Assembly (NCBI GenBank): GCA_958510825.1
Contig: OY294045.1
Span: forward strand, 95,726,988-95,790,987
Origin: Brachypterus glaber
Lineage: Eukaryota > Arthropoda > Insecta > Coleoptera > Kateretidae
Direction: 5' to 3'
DNA length: 64,000 nt
Part shown: positions 19,813-30,796 of the stretch, piece by piece
Numbering within the stretch: position 1 is the first letter of the stretch
How the letters are laid out: every line of letters begins with the position of its first letter
The notes under the pieces: generated by a model
What the model was told of the DNA's origin: nothing
Seen by the model: only the letters and a program-made list of their open reading frames with translations
Databases searched by the model: none
Position numbers and translations under genes: made by a program

Positions 19813-22800
19813 CATATGGGTATTTCTGTACGAATCCATACCACCTTGGTGATTGAATGTCACAGATTTTCGTTAAACTTTTTTTATATTATCACCACTC
19901 TAATACTAAAAGCCTTATGCAAAAAAAAGAATTAAAAAAAAATTTTTGGCTGAGATATGATTTTTTTTAAATTTTGTAATTTTTCAATTTTTGACGATAA
20001 AGAAAACAGCTTTATTTTCAATTTATTACTATAAGTCTGACAATTTTAATCCAAATTTGATGAAATTTGGTGCACCCATGTAAACTTAGATGACAATCTT
20101 GAATTTTTTATAATTTTTTTTAATAGTGGGTTTCTGCTTTTCTTCTTCTTCTTCAAAAATATTTTTTTACGTTTTTTTATAACTATGTTTAACCCGATTT
20201 TTCGTAAAGTGCCCCCCCTACGATTTTTCTCAAATTTTGGTCAAATGTATTTCTAAGTGTCCTTTTTTCAATGACGTAAAATTTATTCTGGGCAAATTAG
20301 GTTTACTATATATTTTAACCATTTTAAATTTTTACGACAATGAGGAATTGTGCTGGAAATAGCTGTTTTACAAAAAAAGGCACATATTATTTTTTATATG
20401 TTTTTAATAGTTTAGGTCAAATGCTTCATTTTAAGACAAAAACAAAATAATTAATTTATGTTTTTTTTCAAAAAAGGCGTAAGTCCACAATTTTATTACT
20501 TTTTTATTTCTATGTATTTTGTAGGCGTTTTTTTTCTGGTGTAAACGTAAGCTTACGTTAAATACTAAGTCTTTAACATCAAAAACTATTTTTATTTTTT
20601 TTTTTAACACAATATGTTTTTTGGTTTTGTTTTTGATCTTAAAAATGCCTGAAAGTTGGTAAACTGTCAGAGTAAGAAACTTTTTTTTGTTATAAATCTT
20701 TTTTTAATTCGCAGCTCAGAGAAAAGTTTTCTATGCCAGGGATAAATCCTTAATAAAAATTAATATAAAATATATTAATTTATTTAACATACTAATTCTT
20801 TATTTACAATTTATTTATGTCTTATTATTTAACTTTAATTATTATACAAAGCTTCTCAAAATCTTTTAAATTTTTGTGAAGCGCATCCATCGCTAAAATA
20901 TAATGAACTATTTTTTTATTTTGCTTGTATTCCAAAGTGACATTGTTCGGTTAGAACTGTTAAGTTAAGTGACAATTTTGTTTTGGAAAATTGTATAGCG
21001 GTTGTGCTTGAAAAAACAAAAACAAAATTTTGGTTGGCCCCTTATGGAAAACTGTCAGATAACTGACAGAACCAAATTAAAACTAATTTTACCTATTACT
21101 TTTACCTTTTTGTGTTAAAATATGTTTAGAAGCGAAAAAAAAATAGCGTATGATCGAAGGACGAGGAATATATCTCAATCTCTGCATGAGACCGAGCAAC
21201 ATTATTTCTCGTCCTTGGATCATACGCAATTTTTTTTCTCTGTATAAACATATTTTTAACAAGAAATAAATAATAATGTCATATTAAAAAAAATGGCAGG
21301 CCAGCATCTTGTCGTATATAACGGGCAGTTTTACGATTGACAGAGGCCCGCGGCATGCCGGTTGCCTACACTGCGCGCGCGAAAAAATGTACTTTCCCGC
21401 ACGCTGCCATGGTAACGTGCGGAAAAGTAAAAAGCTAAGAAATAGGATATTTTTGCGGTCAGAAAACTTCATTTGTTAATTGTAGAAATATTAACTTTTC
21501 TATTAGATCGTAGAAAAAACGATTTTTTTATGTGTATTTTTAACACAAAAAAGGTAAAAGTAATAGGTAAAATTAGTTTTAATTTGGTACTGTCAGTTAT
21601 CTGACAATTTTCCATAAGGGGGCCAAAAAAAATTTGTGTTTTTGTTTTTTCAAGCACAACCGCTATACTAATTTTCCTAAAGGGAACGCCGAAGTAAAAC
21701 AAAAGACAAACTGTTAACAAAATTGTCAGCTTTTAACTTAACAGTTCTAACCGAACAATAGCACTTTGGAATACAAGCAAATAAAAAAATATTTCATTAT
21801 ATTTTAGCGATGGATGCGCTTCACAAAAATTTAAAAGATTTTGATAAGCTTTGTATAATAATTAAAGTTAAATAATAAGACATAAATAAATTGTAAATAA
21901 AGAATTAGTTTGTTCAATAAATTAATATTTTTTAAATTAATTTTTATTAAGGATTTATCCCCGGCATAGAAAACTTTTCTCTGAGCTGCGAATTAAAAAA
22001 AGAAAAATAACAAAAAAAAAGTTTCTTACTCTGACAGTTTACCAACTTTCAGGCATTTTTAAGATCAAAAACGAAACCAAAAAACATATTGTGTTAAAAA
22101 AAAATAAAAATAATTTTTGATGTTAAGTATTTAACGTAAGCTAACGTTTACACCAGAAAAAAAACGCCTACAAAATATAAATAAAAAAGTAATAAAATTG
22201 TGGACTTACGCCTTTTTTGAAAAAAACCAACAATTAATTATTTTGTTTTTGTCTTAAAATGAAGCATTTGACCTAAACTATTAAAAACATATAAAAAATA
22301 ATATGTGCCTTTTTTTGTAAAACAGCTATTTCCAGCACAATTCCTCATTGTCGTAAAAATTTAAAATGGCTAAAATATATAGTAAACCTAATTTGCCCAG
22401 AATAAATTTTACCTCATTGAAAAAAGGACACTTAGAAGTACATTTGACCAAAATTTGAGAAAAATCGTAGGGGGGCAATTTACGAAAAATCGGGTTAAGC
22501 ATAGTTATAAAAAAACGTAAAAAAATATTTTTGAAGAAGAAGAGCAGAAACCCACTATTAAAAAAAATTATAAAAAAATCAAGATTGTCATCTAAGTTTA
22601 CATGGGTGCACCAAATTTCATCAAATTTGAATTAAAATTGTCAGACTTATAGTAATAAATTGAAAATAAAGCTGTTTTCTTTATCGTCAAAAATTGAAAA
22701 ATTACAAAATTTAAAAACAATCATATCTCAGCCAAAAATTTTTTTTAAATTCTTTTTTTTGCATAAGGCTTTTAGTATTAGAGTGGTGATAATATAAAAA

Positions 22801-22868
22801 AAGTTTAACGAAAATCCGTGACATTCAATCACCAAGGTGGTATGGATTCGTACAGAAATACCCATATG
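19813..22868. mobile_element. 3.06-kb palindrome (long-TIR / foldback-like element)
   Basis: The left arm (19813-21120, CATATGGGTATTTCTGTACG onward) is matched by its complement in the right arm (21537-22868, ending CGTACAGAAATACCCATATG). Arms are about 1.3 kb with scattered single-base differences and small indels. The spacer (21121-21536) holds a second hairpin, GCGTATGATC...GGACGAG pairing with CTCGTCCTTGGATCATACGC at 21139-21230. It also holds a GC-richer unique stretch (GCCCGCGGCATGCCGGTTGC). No transposase ORF. It lies in intron 2-3 of copy 1. A transcript would fold into a very long double strand. Confidence 0.9.
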
Positions 22869-22886
22869 CAATTATTTTATTAAATC

Positions 22887-23664
22887 CCCACATAGCAAAA
22901 TAACATGACATTTACGTGAAAGCCACGTTAATATGTGACATGTGATGTTAAGATTGTAGTCTCATTTAACAAGAATGTAGCATGGTGGGGATGTCCTAAG
23001 TCCGCCCCTAATAACATCACACAATGACATCCCGAAAATAACGTGTTTGTGACATCATAAATCCACATTCCTGTTATATCTAATATCTTATGGATGCCGT
23101 TACTGGTACTTTAATATTTAAATAATATCCTAGGATATTAGCTTTTTCTAAATAAAACCATTAAAAACGCTATAAGCCTATAAAAAAATCGGATTTAAAA
23201 TCAATCAGTAATTGAAACAATAACAGATTGAAACAGATAGATTCTAAATACGAAATTGCAGATTAAGCGGAGAATATATTCCTTTAATCCGTGTCCGTGG
23301 TCTTGGGAAGCCCGGCAGAGCCCCCTATCCATTGGAAATCGTATAATGTGTATACAATTTCCTTATAATAATTTACTCTATCAACATCATCTTATATCGA
23401 TTTTTTTGCTTCGAACGTCGGTGAGAAGCAAAATAACATGACATTCACGTGAAATCCACGTTAATATGTGACATGCGATATATTCACAGCGTTGCTAAAT
23501 ATTTGTTATTAAATAACATGGTTGTCACGTCACACGTGTTACGTTGCAAATGTGATGTTAAATACATGTTATTTTTCAATATTATGTGATGTTATGATTT
23601 AGTTTAAAAATACACCCAAAAGTGATGTTAATTTCTTGTAATATAACATCCCTTGCTACCTGGG
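22887..23664 (+). mobile_element. CCCAGGTAGC MITE, full copy (778 bp)
   Basis: The left terminus is slightly mutated (CCCACATAGCAAAATAACAT), the right is intact (CTTGCTACCTGGG). TC flanks both ends (22885-22886, 23665-23666). The interior matches 2250-3019 closely. Confidence 0.85.
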
Positions 23665-24019
23665 TCTATTAGTATTGGTTTGGTTAAACGCCGCAGCCTG
23701 CGGCCCGTAGGCGATTTTTTTGAAAATTTTAAGTTCACATATTTTCCTGACGTTAAATATCAAAAATTTGAAAAGAAAATTATTTATAAAATTTCAAATA
23801 GCTAGTCCAAACCTCGAGGCAACCTCTAAAAAAATAACACTATCAACATTTTTAGAGGTGCCGCATTTCTAAGGTACAGCTATGCAAATTATTAAATATA
23901 ATATATTAATTAAAATTTTTGTATAACTCTTTTGTCAACTAGTTTAGCGCCGCAGTCAATTTTTTAGAATTTTTTATGACACGCATTTTTTAAACACCTT
24001 ATAACTAAAAAATATGTTT
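23665..24019. other. Intronic sequence, no gene seen
   Basis: No ORF, repeat boundary or RNA recognised. Confidence 0.35.
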
Positions 24020-24370
24020 TTTTCTATTTTGCAACTCCTATAAGCTCATAATCACACGCATTTTGCGTGTTCTTATAGGCCCATAAGAGGTCTCTACTTT
24101 TTTTTTTGGGTTGGCAACAGAGAAAAGCCTATCGCTTGAAGTTTTCTGTGCAAATGTCAATGTCACTTTAAAGTTTCTACAAAATTTTGCGTTTAGGTTA
24201 TTATTTACCGTGTTGAAATTGTGTCTTGGTTAATTGCACTGAAAAAGAGAAGAGATGACTATAAAATATATCAAAATATAATTTGTTCTTGGAATTTTAA
24301 ACATGGTGTAAACTGTAATGCCAACCCAAAACAAAAATCCCTAAATCAGTCATCAATTTAAATGTAAGTT
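24020..24370. repeat. Interspersed repeat, inverted relative to 37905-38275
   Basis: Shared landmarks in opposite orientation: CACACGCATTTTGCGTGT, GGCCCATAAGAGGTCT, TTGGGTTGGCAACAGA, GAGAAGAGATGACTATAAAA and CCCTAAATCAGTCATCAATT. The partner copy lies beyond the last exon of copy 1. No ORF. Confidence 0.7.
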
Positions 24371-24529
24371 TTTTTTTTAATTTTAGAACAAAATAGAAAA
24401 AATTGTATAAAGCACCTTGTAATTAAAATTTATGGCCGGCACTGGGACTCGGTAATCATGTTATTGTTCCGCAGGCGAAAATTTTAATAAATCATTTTTT
24501 CTACGACTCAGGGCCGTAAATAGAAAAAA

Positions 24530-24735
24530 TCTAGAGGGGGGCAGCCCCCAGGGTGGCACCATCAAAAAAAAAGCTTATTCCCTGACGGTTTCAACCAAAA
24601 CTTGGCACCCCTACAAAAAAAAGTTGCAAAAAACACGAAAACAACCAAAAACCAAAGATAAATAAAATTGCACAATTTGGCAACAGCGCGAAAGACTGAG
24701 TTGAATATGGGACGTAGACGTTAGTTCATGCGCGC
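24530..24735. mobile_element. Fragments of two TIR elements, adjoining
   Basis: 24530-24625 carries the core words of the GGAACTC element (CCCTGACGGTTTC, CAAAACTTGGCACCCC). 24628-24735 is half of the palindrome at 9565-9818 (ACAACCAAAAACCAAAGATA, GCACAATTTGGCAACAGCGC). Confidence 0.6.
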
Positions 24736-25664
24736 TCTCTTCTTTCCGTCAAAACATAGAGAAGGAAAGAGAACCATTAGTCCAGCCTGCGCAAAATTAT
24801 TTTGTGACAGAACGGGGCAGCGAAATGACGTAACGCAATATATCTGACCTTGCGCAGTACACATCTCTATCAGCTGTCAAATGCTGTCGGTTGTAAAACA
24901 ATACATCACCCCAGTATTCATTTGTCTTATCTCCAAAAATCCCCCAGTAAAAATCTTAAAATGTCCAAAATTAGAAATATGGCAAACCAATACTGTGGTG
25001 ACGAATTATTAGTAGTTTGTTTATACTGTCAATACTGTCAGATCGTAGTTTGTTTCTGTTCATTTTTCGACTTCTACTGTGTTTTAATTGTTTTTTTTTG
25101 CTGCATTTGTTTATAACTTTAAACATGACCTGTATTGTTCCTTTATGAAGAGCAAAGGGTCAACCCTGTGTACTCAAAGTAGGTGTACAAAATCCCGAAA
25201 TTCAAACACACCTCGAAAAAATCTTATAAAATAATTTTAAAAAACTATTTCGACGTTTCTTCGTAGATATTTATTGTTTTTTGTTGAATTTTTTACAATT
25301 TTTATTTGACACACAAAACTAAGGTTAAAAAATACTCGACAAAAACAACAATAGTAGTGCGCATGTGCAAGTTTATCTCAGATGCGCTAGGCACATTTAT
25401 CACAGTATTCCGCAACGGCTTTGGAGGTCTTTCCTTGTCTATGCGTCAAAAGCGTTATAAGGCGTGCGTGCCTGCAACGGGCCTCTCACTTTCACACACA
25501 TTCTTCTCAATATTGCCATAATAGCAATATTGTTTACGCACATGAATAAACCTGATTATGTAGAGTTAAAATCCATTGACAGAACCCAGGAAAATTTCCA
25601 CTTGTTGACCTGTGTTATTTAACTTTTTTTAAGCAATGTTACTCTTTATAATATAAAGTAGGTA
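24736..25664. other. Intronic sequence, no gene seen
   Basis: A 88-codon frame at 24850-25116 starts with a non-ATG codon, is low in complexity and has no recognisable domain. No other signal. Confidence 0.35.
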
Positions 25665-26208
25665 TACAGGGTGTATTTGAAATATCGTAGGAAATTTTAA
25701 CAGGTGATTCTACATGATAAAATATGACAAAAAGTTCCTATAAACATATGTCTAAAAATGCGTCATAAGGAAGCTACGCCCCTTTGAAAGTGGCTAAAAA
25801 AATCGGTTTTTATTTAATAACTCAGGAACCCTTTGATATATATTAACGAGGTTTTGTACGTCAACTAACCCTACCAAGGCCCGTTTTTATGTGTTATTTT
25901 CATGTACTTATTTCAACCAGGGGTGTGCGAAACGGGGGGGGCTTATCAGTTTTTTGTCCCAAACTTTTTTCTGTGTAACTTTTTTGCAATGTTATTTTTG
26001 AAATATGATTCCTCAGGTCAAAATACACAAAAAAGATACTCTTGTTGTAATACTGTAGGATTAACCGTTTTCGAGAAAAATTCATTTGAAGGTGAAATTC
26101 CACGGTTCGAGGTCGAAAAATTAAATACTAAAATGTTGAAAACCAAAATTTTAATGATGCTGTTAAAATTTCCTACGCTATTTCAAATACACAGTGTATA
26201 ATATATAA
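25665..26208. mobile_element. CAGGGTGTATTTGAAAT palindromic MITE, half copy
   Basis: The left arm is complete (TACAGGGTGTATTTGAAATA, GTCATAAGGAAGCTACGCCC, GGGGTGTGCGAAACGGGG). It then jumps from TTTTAATGATG to the last 40 bp of the right arm (GTTAAAATTTCCTACGCTAT). The full copies are 28131-29272 and 39613-40794. Confidence 0.8.
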
Positions 26209-26272
26209 TATTATTATTTAAATTTTCTTTAATAAATTTACTTTATACAATACAAATTTTATATTACGTTCT

Positions 26273-26520
26273 CAGGGTGGCCACATTTCAGGGAAATCAG
26301 GGAAATGTCAGAGAATTTAATTTGTCAGGGAAATGTCAGGAAATGTTATTGAAAAAAAATGAAAAATTAGGGATTTTTATTGAAAAACTTGGATTTTTTT
26401 TTTTATTTTATATAAAGTCAGGGAAATGTCAAGGAAAAATATGAAAGTTTGTCAGGAAAAAAAATTCAAAATCAGGGAAATGTCAGGGAATTTTCCAAAT
26501 TAAATTCTGTGGCCACCCTG
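26273..26520. mobile_element. TIR element with TCAGGGAAATG minisatellite
   Basis: The ends CAGGGTGGCCACA and TGTGGCCACCCTG are perfect inverse copies of 13 bp. GTTCT flanks both sides (26268-26272, 26521-26525). The interior consists of degenerate (G)TCAGGGAAATG units at both ends around an A-rich centre. The architecture resembles the CGAGGGG elements, but ends and duplication length differ. Confidence 0.75.
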
Positions 26521-26579
26521 GTTCTTAAAACGTCGTTCTTTATTACAAAAAAAATCAAAATTATTGAAATATTATAGTT

Positions 26580-26732
26580 TGTTTTGCCGATATGCCGATA
26601 TGGACTTTCATATCGGCCCATAACCGATATAGCGAATTTTCGCTGATATTGCCGATATCATATCGGTATCGGTCGATGCACAAAAATATAAAAATTCAAA
26701 ATTACTGAAATATAGTTTTGTTTGACCGATAT
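26580..26732. repeat. CCGATAT-rich short repeat
   Basis: About ten forward and inverse occurrences of CCGATAT/ATATCGG within 150 bp (GCCGATATGCCGATATGG, ATATCGGTATCGGTCGATG). Probably the core of a MITE whose right end is covered by the next element. Confidence 0.5.
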
Positions 26733-26879
26733 GAGAACGTTCAAGTATTACGTAATGCAAATTTTGATCATTTTGGACCCCCCCCTGTAACGCTATTTTC
26801 CTATGCCATTAACATGGGCGTAACACTCCAAAATGACCCCCCCCCCCCTAGGAGCGTTACGTAATACTTGAACGTTCCC
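26733..26879. mobile_element. GGGAACGTTCAAG-family MITE upstream of RRM3 exon
   Basis: Arms GAACGTTCAAGTATTACGTA...TGATCATTTTGGACCCCC and complement, central CATTAACATGGGCGTAACAC. Nearly identical to 27205-27350; the two bracket the RRM3 exon at distances of about 120 and 30 bp. Confidence 0.8.
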
Positions 26880-26997
26880 TTATCAGTGTGATTTTTAAAA
26901 TATTGGTTTAATAATATCGTAAATTTAGTCAGAAAGTTGGATGACCATGACCCGAATATGCGATATGACCGCCCTTTCGATAAGTTTTTATTTTCAG

Positions 26998-27175
26998 GTA
27001 ACCATCCTTTACATGAAGGGTATCCCGATTGACTTCACATCGAACGAACTGCACGCCATTATTTGCAACTATGTGGGAGTAAAGTACTTAAAGAAAACGC
27101 ACAAAATGAACAACTATGCGTTCGTACATTTTGTCAATAGAGAGTCGGCAGAACATGGGTTTAACATTTTAAAAG
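26998..27175 (+). CDS. RRM gene copy 1, exon encoding RRM3
   Basis: 178 nt, preceded by TTTTCAG and followed by donor GTATTG. It enters in phase 0 and leaves in phase 1, exactly as the matching exon of copy 2 (63753-63930, also 178 nt). It encodes RNP2-like ILYMKGI at its start and RNP1-like NNYAFVHF near the end, with ESAEHGFNILKG closing helix 2. The third RRM of this family helps bind AU-rich mRNA in cytoplasm and nucleus. Length, phases and motif order agree with the A1CF/RBM46/RBM47 gene structure. No stop or shift is present, in contrast to the upstream exon. The longer frame beginning at 26941 includes intron sequence. Confidence 0.85.
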
Positions 27176-27204
27176 GTATTGTTTTAATAGGATTTTAGGT
27201 AATA

Positions 27205-27350
27205 GGGAACGTTCAAGTATTACGTAACGCAAATTTTGATCATTTTGGACCCCCCCCCCTGTAACGCTATTTTCCTATACCATTAACATGGGCGTAACAC
27301 TCCAAAATGACCCCCCCCCTAGAAGCGTTACGTAATACTTGAACGTTCCC
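27205..27350. mobile_element. GGGAACGTTCAAG-family MITE downstream of RRM3 exon
   Basis: Complete palindrome with GGGAACGTTCAAG and inverse ends, 30 bp after the exon's donor site. Very similar to 26733-26879. Confidence 0.8.
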
Positions 27351-27363
27351 TTAGGGGTCACAC

Positions 27364-27641
27364 CGAGGGGTTTATTTATTGAAAAAAAGTGTACAAAGAT
27401 TGTGAGGATCAAAGGATTGTGAAAGATTGTCAAAAAGATTGTGAAAGATTGTATCAAATTTGAATGAAGATTTTTAAAGATTGTGGAAAGACTTCAGATG
27501 ATTGTGAAAGATTGTAGATGGATTGTAGATGATTGTGGAGGATTCTGGAGGATTGTACATGATTGTGGAATAAGGAATTGTCAAGGATTGTAAAAGATTG
27601 TTGGATAGGTGTACAAGGATTGTCCAATAAATAAACCCCTC
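27364..27641. mobile_element. CGAGGGG-type TIR element with GATTGTGGA minisatellite
   Basis: Ends CGAGGGGTTTATTTATTG and CAATAAATAAACCCCTCG are perfect inverse copies of 18 bp. GGTCACAC (or GGGTCACAC, 9 bp) is duplicated exactly outside (27355-27363, 27642-27650). Between the TIRs there is almost nothing but degenerate (A)GATTGT(G)(A/G)A units, some twenty of them. Short, young and non-autonomous. It sits in intron 3-4 of copy 1. Confidence 0.9.
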
Positions 27642-27811
27642 GGGTCACACTTAACTAAAATTTCGCCGTTCTTTCACACGATTTTGGGGTATATTTTTGC
27701 AAGGGTGTTTGGAAACTTCTGATTTTTTTTGTGCGTTTCTACATGCAAGTCAATCCTATTGCCAATTTTTTTTCTTTATCGGGCCCCAAACTTAGCCAAA
27801 AGCGTTTAATT
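27642..27811. other. Intronic spacer
   Basis: No gene or repeat recognised. Confidence 0.35.
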
Positions 27812-27990
27812 GCAGCTCTCTGTGCAGGAGTTTGTTTTGGTTTCTTCTTGTTTCGTCTTTTTTTTAATGAGGGGGCCTTGGTTTACGTTAGCGTTGGTTT
27901 GGCGACTGTTTGGTGTTTTTTTTTTGTAAAAAAATGTTTTTTATTTAAAATAACATATTGAAAAACGGCATAAAGAGCTGCACATAAGCT
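27812..27990. repeat. Interspersed repeat, inverted relative to 36045-36246
   Basis: Shared words in opposite orientation: CTGTGCAG(A)AGTTTGTTTTG, GGCCTTGGTTTACGTTA..GTTGGTTTGG, AAAAACATTTTTTTAC-like runs, AATAACATATTGAAAAACGG, AGAGCTGCACAT. The short frame here is low-complexity. Confidence 0.65.
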
Positions 27991-28130
27991 CTCCTAACTT
28001 AGCCCCCAGCTACAAAAACAATATAACTTGTCAGAAAAGCCCTAATTTTTTAATTCTTGTTCAAAATTGTTATTATAAATATATTGATTTTGGCAACAAG
28101 TGATCCTTATGAGTGACTACAATTTTATTA

Positions 28131-29272
28131 TACACGGTGTATTTGAAATAGCGTCGGAAATTTTAACAGATAATTCTACATTATAAAATATGACAAAAAG
28201 TTCCTATCAACATATGTCTAGAAATGCGTCATAAGGGAGCTACGCCCCTTTGAATGTGGCTAAAAAAATCGGTTTTTATTTAATAACTCAGGAACCCTTT
28301 GAGATATATCAACGAGGTTTTGCACGTCAACTAATCCTACCAAGGCCCGTTTTTATGTGTTATTTTCATGTACTTATTTCAACCAGGGGTGTGCGAAACG
28401 GGGGGGCTTATCAGTTTTTTGTCCCAAACTTTTTTGCAATTTTATTTTTGAAATATGAATCCTCAGGTCAAAATACATAAAAAAGGTACTCTTGTTGTAA
28501 TATTGTAGGATTAACCGTTTTCGAGAAAAATTCATTTAAAGGTGAAATTCCACGGTTCGAGGACGAAAAATTAAATACTAAAATGTTGAAAACCAAAATT
28601 TTAATGATGCAGGGCGAATGTACATTAAAAACTAAGAAAAAAACTCATATACAGGTACTTCCAAAAATCAGTCCTAATGGAGCTATGGTCTCCTAAATAT
28701 GCACCATTTTTAAAGGGCTATGGTAGCTTTAAACGCGTTTTTTCGACCTACATGTATGGAAACTTTTTTTCTTAGTTTTTGATGTAGAATAACAGTGCAT
28801 CATTAAAATTTTGGTTTTCGACATTTTAATATTTAAATTTTCGTCCTCAAACCGTGAAATTTCACCTTCAAATGAACTTTTCTCGAAAACTGCTAATCCT
28901 ACAGTAATTCAACAAGAGTACCTTTTTTATGTATTTTGACCTGAGGAATCATATTTCAAAAATAAATTGCAAAAAAGTTATACATAAAAAAGTTTGGGAC
29001 AAAAAACTGATAAGGTCCCCCCGTTTCGCACACCCCTGGTTTAAATAAGTACGTGAAAATGACTTACAAAGATGGGCCTTATTAGGATTAATTCACGTGC
29101 AAAACCTCGTTAACATATCTCAAAGGGTTCCTGAGTTATTAAATAAAAACCGATTTTTTTTGCCAATTTCAAAGGGGCGTAGCTCCCTTATGACGCATTT
29201 TTAGACATATTATAGGAACTTTTTGTAATATTTTATGTTAAAATTCCTACGCTATTTCAAATACACCCTGTA
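28131..29272. mobile_element. CACGGTGTATTTGAAAT palindromic MITE, full copy (1.14 kb)
   Basis: Left arm from TACACGGTGTATTTGAAATA and right arm ending CTATTTCAAATACACCCTGT are inverse along about 500 bp each. A central part of about 200 bp contains GGAGCTATGGTCTCCTAAAT. TA at both borders fits a Tc1/mariner-like origin. No transposase. Confidence 0.85.
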
Positions 29273-29563
29273 TATATTCCACGGTGGTGGAATTTTCTAG
29301 ATTGATGGCCAAAATGGGGGGAAACAAAATCAAAGCAATCGAAAAAACGAATAGTAAATCGTTTATATAACACTTCAGTGCATGTAAAAACCATATTTTT
29401 CCAAAAAGTCTCCCAAGATGCAAGTTTTTTACTTACGAACAGAGATTTACACCACTTTGTGATTTAATCTCGAAGTATATTATTTATATATACATATGTA
29501 TTTTAGATTTTAAGCTTTCACGGCCATTAAGATATAAAGAACTTTCACTTTCGGGTTTAGACC

Positions 29564-30199
29564 GTGTTAATGGATTTTCACTTTCCGACGTGTCACGTTT
29601 CCGACGTGTCAGGCGCCGCAATGGGATCCCCATTATCACCCCCTGCGGCCAATGCTTTCATGGAATACTTCGAGAAAAAAGCTATTGAGTCATTTCCATT
29701 AAAACCTAAAATTTGGCGCAGATACGTAGACGATGTCTATGCTATTTGGCCCCATGGCATGGAAAGCCTTCAAGGTTTTCTAAATCACCTCAATTCCCAA
29801 CATAAATCTATACGGTTTACGATGGAAATTGAGAACAACGGATCACTTCCCTTTTTGGACGTTTTGGTTTACAAAACGGAAAATGGCTCAATAGGACACT
29901 CGGTATACAGGAAGAAAACCCACACTGACAGATACCTAAACTCATTTTCACATCACCATCCCTCTCAAAAACGCTCGGTAGTTAATTCACTTGTTCATAG
30001 GGCTTTCATGATTTCAGACAAGAATTCCCTAGACACAGAACTCCTTAAACTAACCAAAGCCTTGACCATGAACGGTTATACCAAAAAAGACATTAATAAG
30101 ACCATATACAAATACAGAAATCCCAGACCCAAACAACAGGACAATAGTGACAATGACAGACAGACACAAGTTATACTATGTAAGCGGTATCACGGATAA
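29564..30199 (+). pseudogene. Penelope RT, C-terminal half
   Basis: The first codons lie in the inverted terminal segment. RT sequence starts at GAAMGSPLSPPAANAFM (motif B region, residues about 17-33), then YVDD at 54-57 (catalytic aspartates of motif C), LPFLDVLV and the RT thumb with SFSHHHPSQKRSVVNSL. The fingers and motif A are lost by truncation, so it cannot polymerise. After DRQTQVILC the frame ends at 30199, while homology continues in another frame from about 30170, so one base has been gained or lost. Reverse transcription of its own RNA was the ancestral role. Confidence 0.85.
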
Positions 30200-30653
30200 A
30201 ATAGGTAAACTTTTGAAGAAGTCAAATATTAAGCCTATATTTCGGTCCAACCAAAAATTAGGTCAATGTTTGACTTCAACAAAAGACAAAATACCCCTGA
30301 GTTCAGAAGGCGTATATAAAATACCCTGCTCCTGTGGTACGGTTTACATAGGTGAAACTAAGAGAAAAATTTCTACAAGACTTCAAGAGCATGAGCGCAA
30401 TATAAGAAAGAAACAAATTTCCTTATCGGCAGTAGCCGAACATGTACATGAAACAGGTCATAAAATCAATTTGTCTGAAACAAAACAAATATTAACAGAA
30501 AACAGAAAAATGCCAAGGAAGATACGGGAATCGATAGAAATCATCAAGCATCCTAACAATATCAATCGGGACACTGGTTACCACTTACCTGCAATATGGA
30601 AGTCTTTGATAGGAAAAACCTCGTCACGGGTGAATAACCACAACTCGACATAA
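30147..30653 (+). pseudogene. Penelope GIY-YIG endonuclease domain
   Basis: Overlaps the preceding frame by about 50 nt in a different phase. It carries the linker YVSGITDKIGKLLKKSNI, then GVYKIPCSCG with a CxC pair, VYIGETKRK (the GIY-YIG core) and an R-x-x-H(E)-type segment (RLQEHERNIRKK). An HVHETGHKI helix follows. The GIY-YIG nuclease nicks target DNA for insertion. The key Y, R and H appear present. Separated from the RT by the frameshift, the protein would not be made as a whole. Confidence 0.85.
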
Positions 30654-30689
30654 ATAGTGACACAAGTTGATTCGAAACTTAGTTTCAGA

Positions 30690-30736
30690 TTAATCCCTGA
30701 AGATGTCTCTAGTAGTAAGAGACGAAACGTCGGAAA
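30690..30736 (+). ncRNA. Hammerhead-ribozyme-like motif in Penelope element 1
   Basis: CTGAAGA (30697-30703) fits the core CUGANGA. GTCTCT...AAGAGAC forms stem II. GAAACGTC (30724-30731) supplies GAAA, a two-pair ACGU stem III that can only form in a dimer, and the cleavage C. Stem I is short (TCC/GGA). Penelope-like elements are known to carry minimal hammerheads of this design. Activity is inferred. Confidence 0.65.
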
Positions 30737-30796
30737 GTGAAAATCCATTAACACGGTCTAAACCCGAAAGTGAAAGTTCTTTATATACATATGTAT

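Larger units (their letters stand above)
29502..30781 (+). mobile_element. Penelope-like element 1, truncated, with inverted terminal segments
   Basis: Two frames encode the end of a Penelope reverse transcriptase and a GIY-YIG endonuclease. About 60 bp at each end (left 29540-29595, right 30733-30785) are inverse copies (CGGGTTTAGACCGTGTTAAT / ATTAACACGGTCTAAACCCG), as often seen in this class. TATATACATATGTAT flanks both sides (29487-29501, 30782-30796), a 15-bp target duplication. A hammerhead-like motif lies at 30690-30736. The insertion is in intron 3-4 of copy 1. Confidence 0.9.

Noticed and set aside
24850..25116. 88-codon frame with Cys-rich end as a small gene
   Set aside because: Non-ATG start, low complexity, no splice signals or domain, within an intron.
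27731..27961. 76-codon frame rich in Phe
   Set aside because: Lies in a T-rich interspersed repeat whose inverted copy at 36045-36246 does not preserve the frame.
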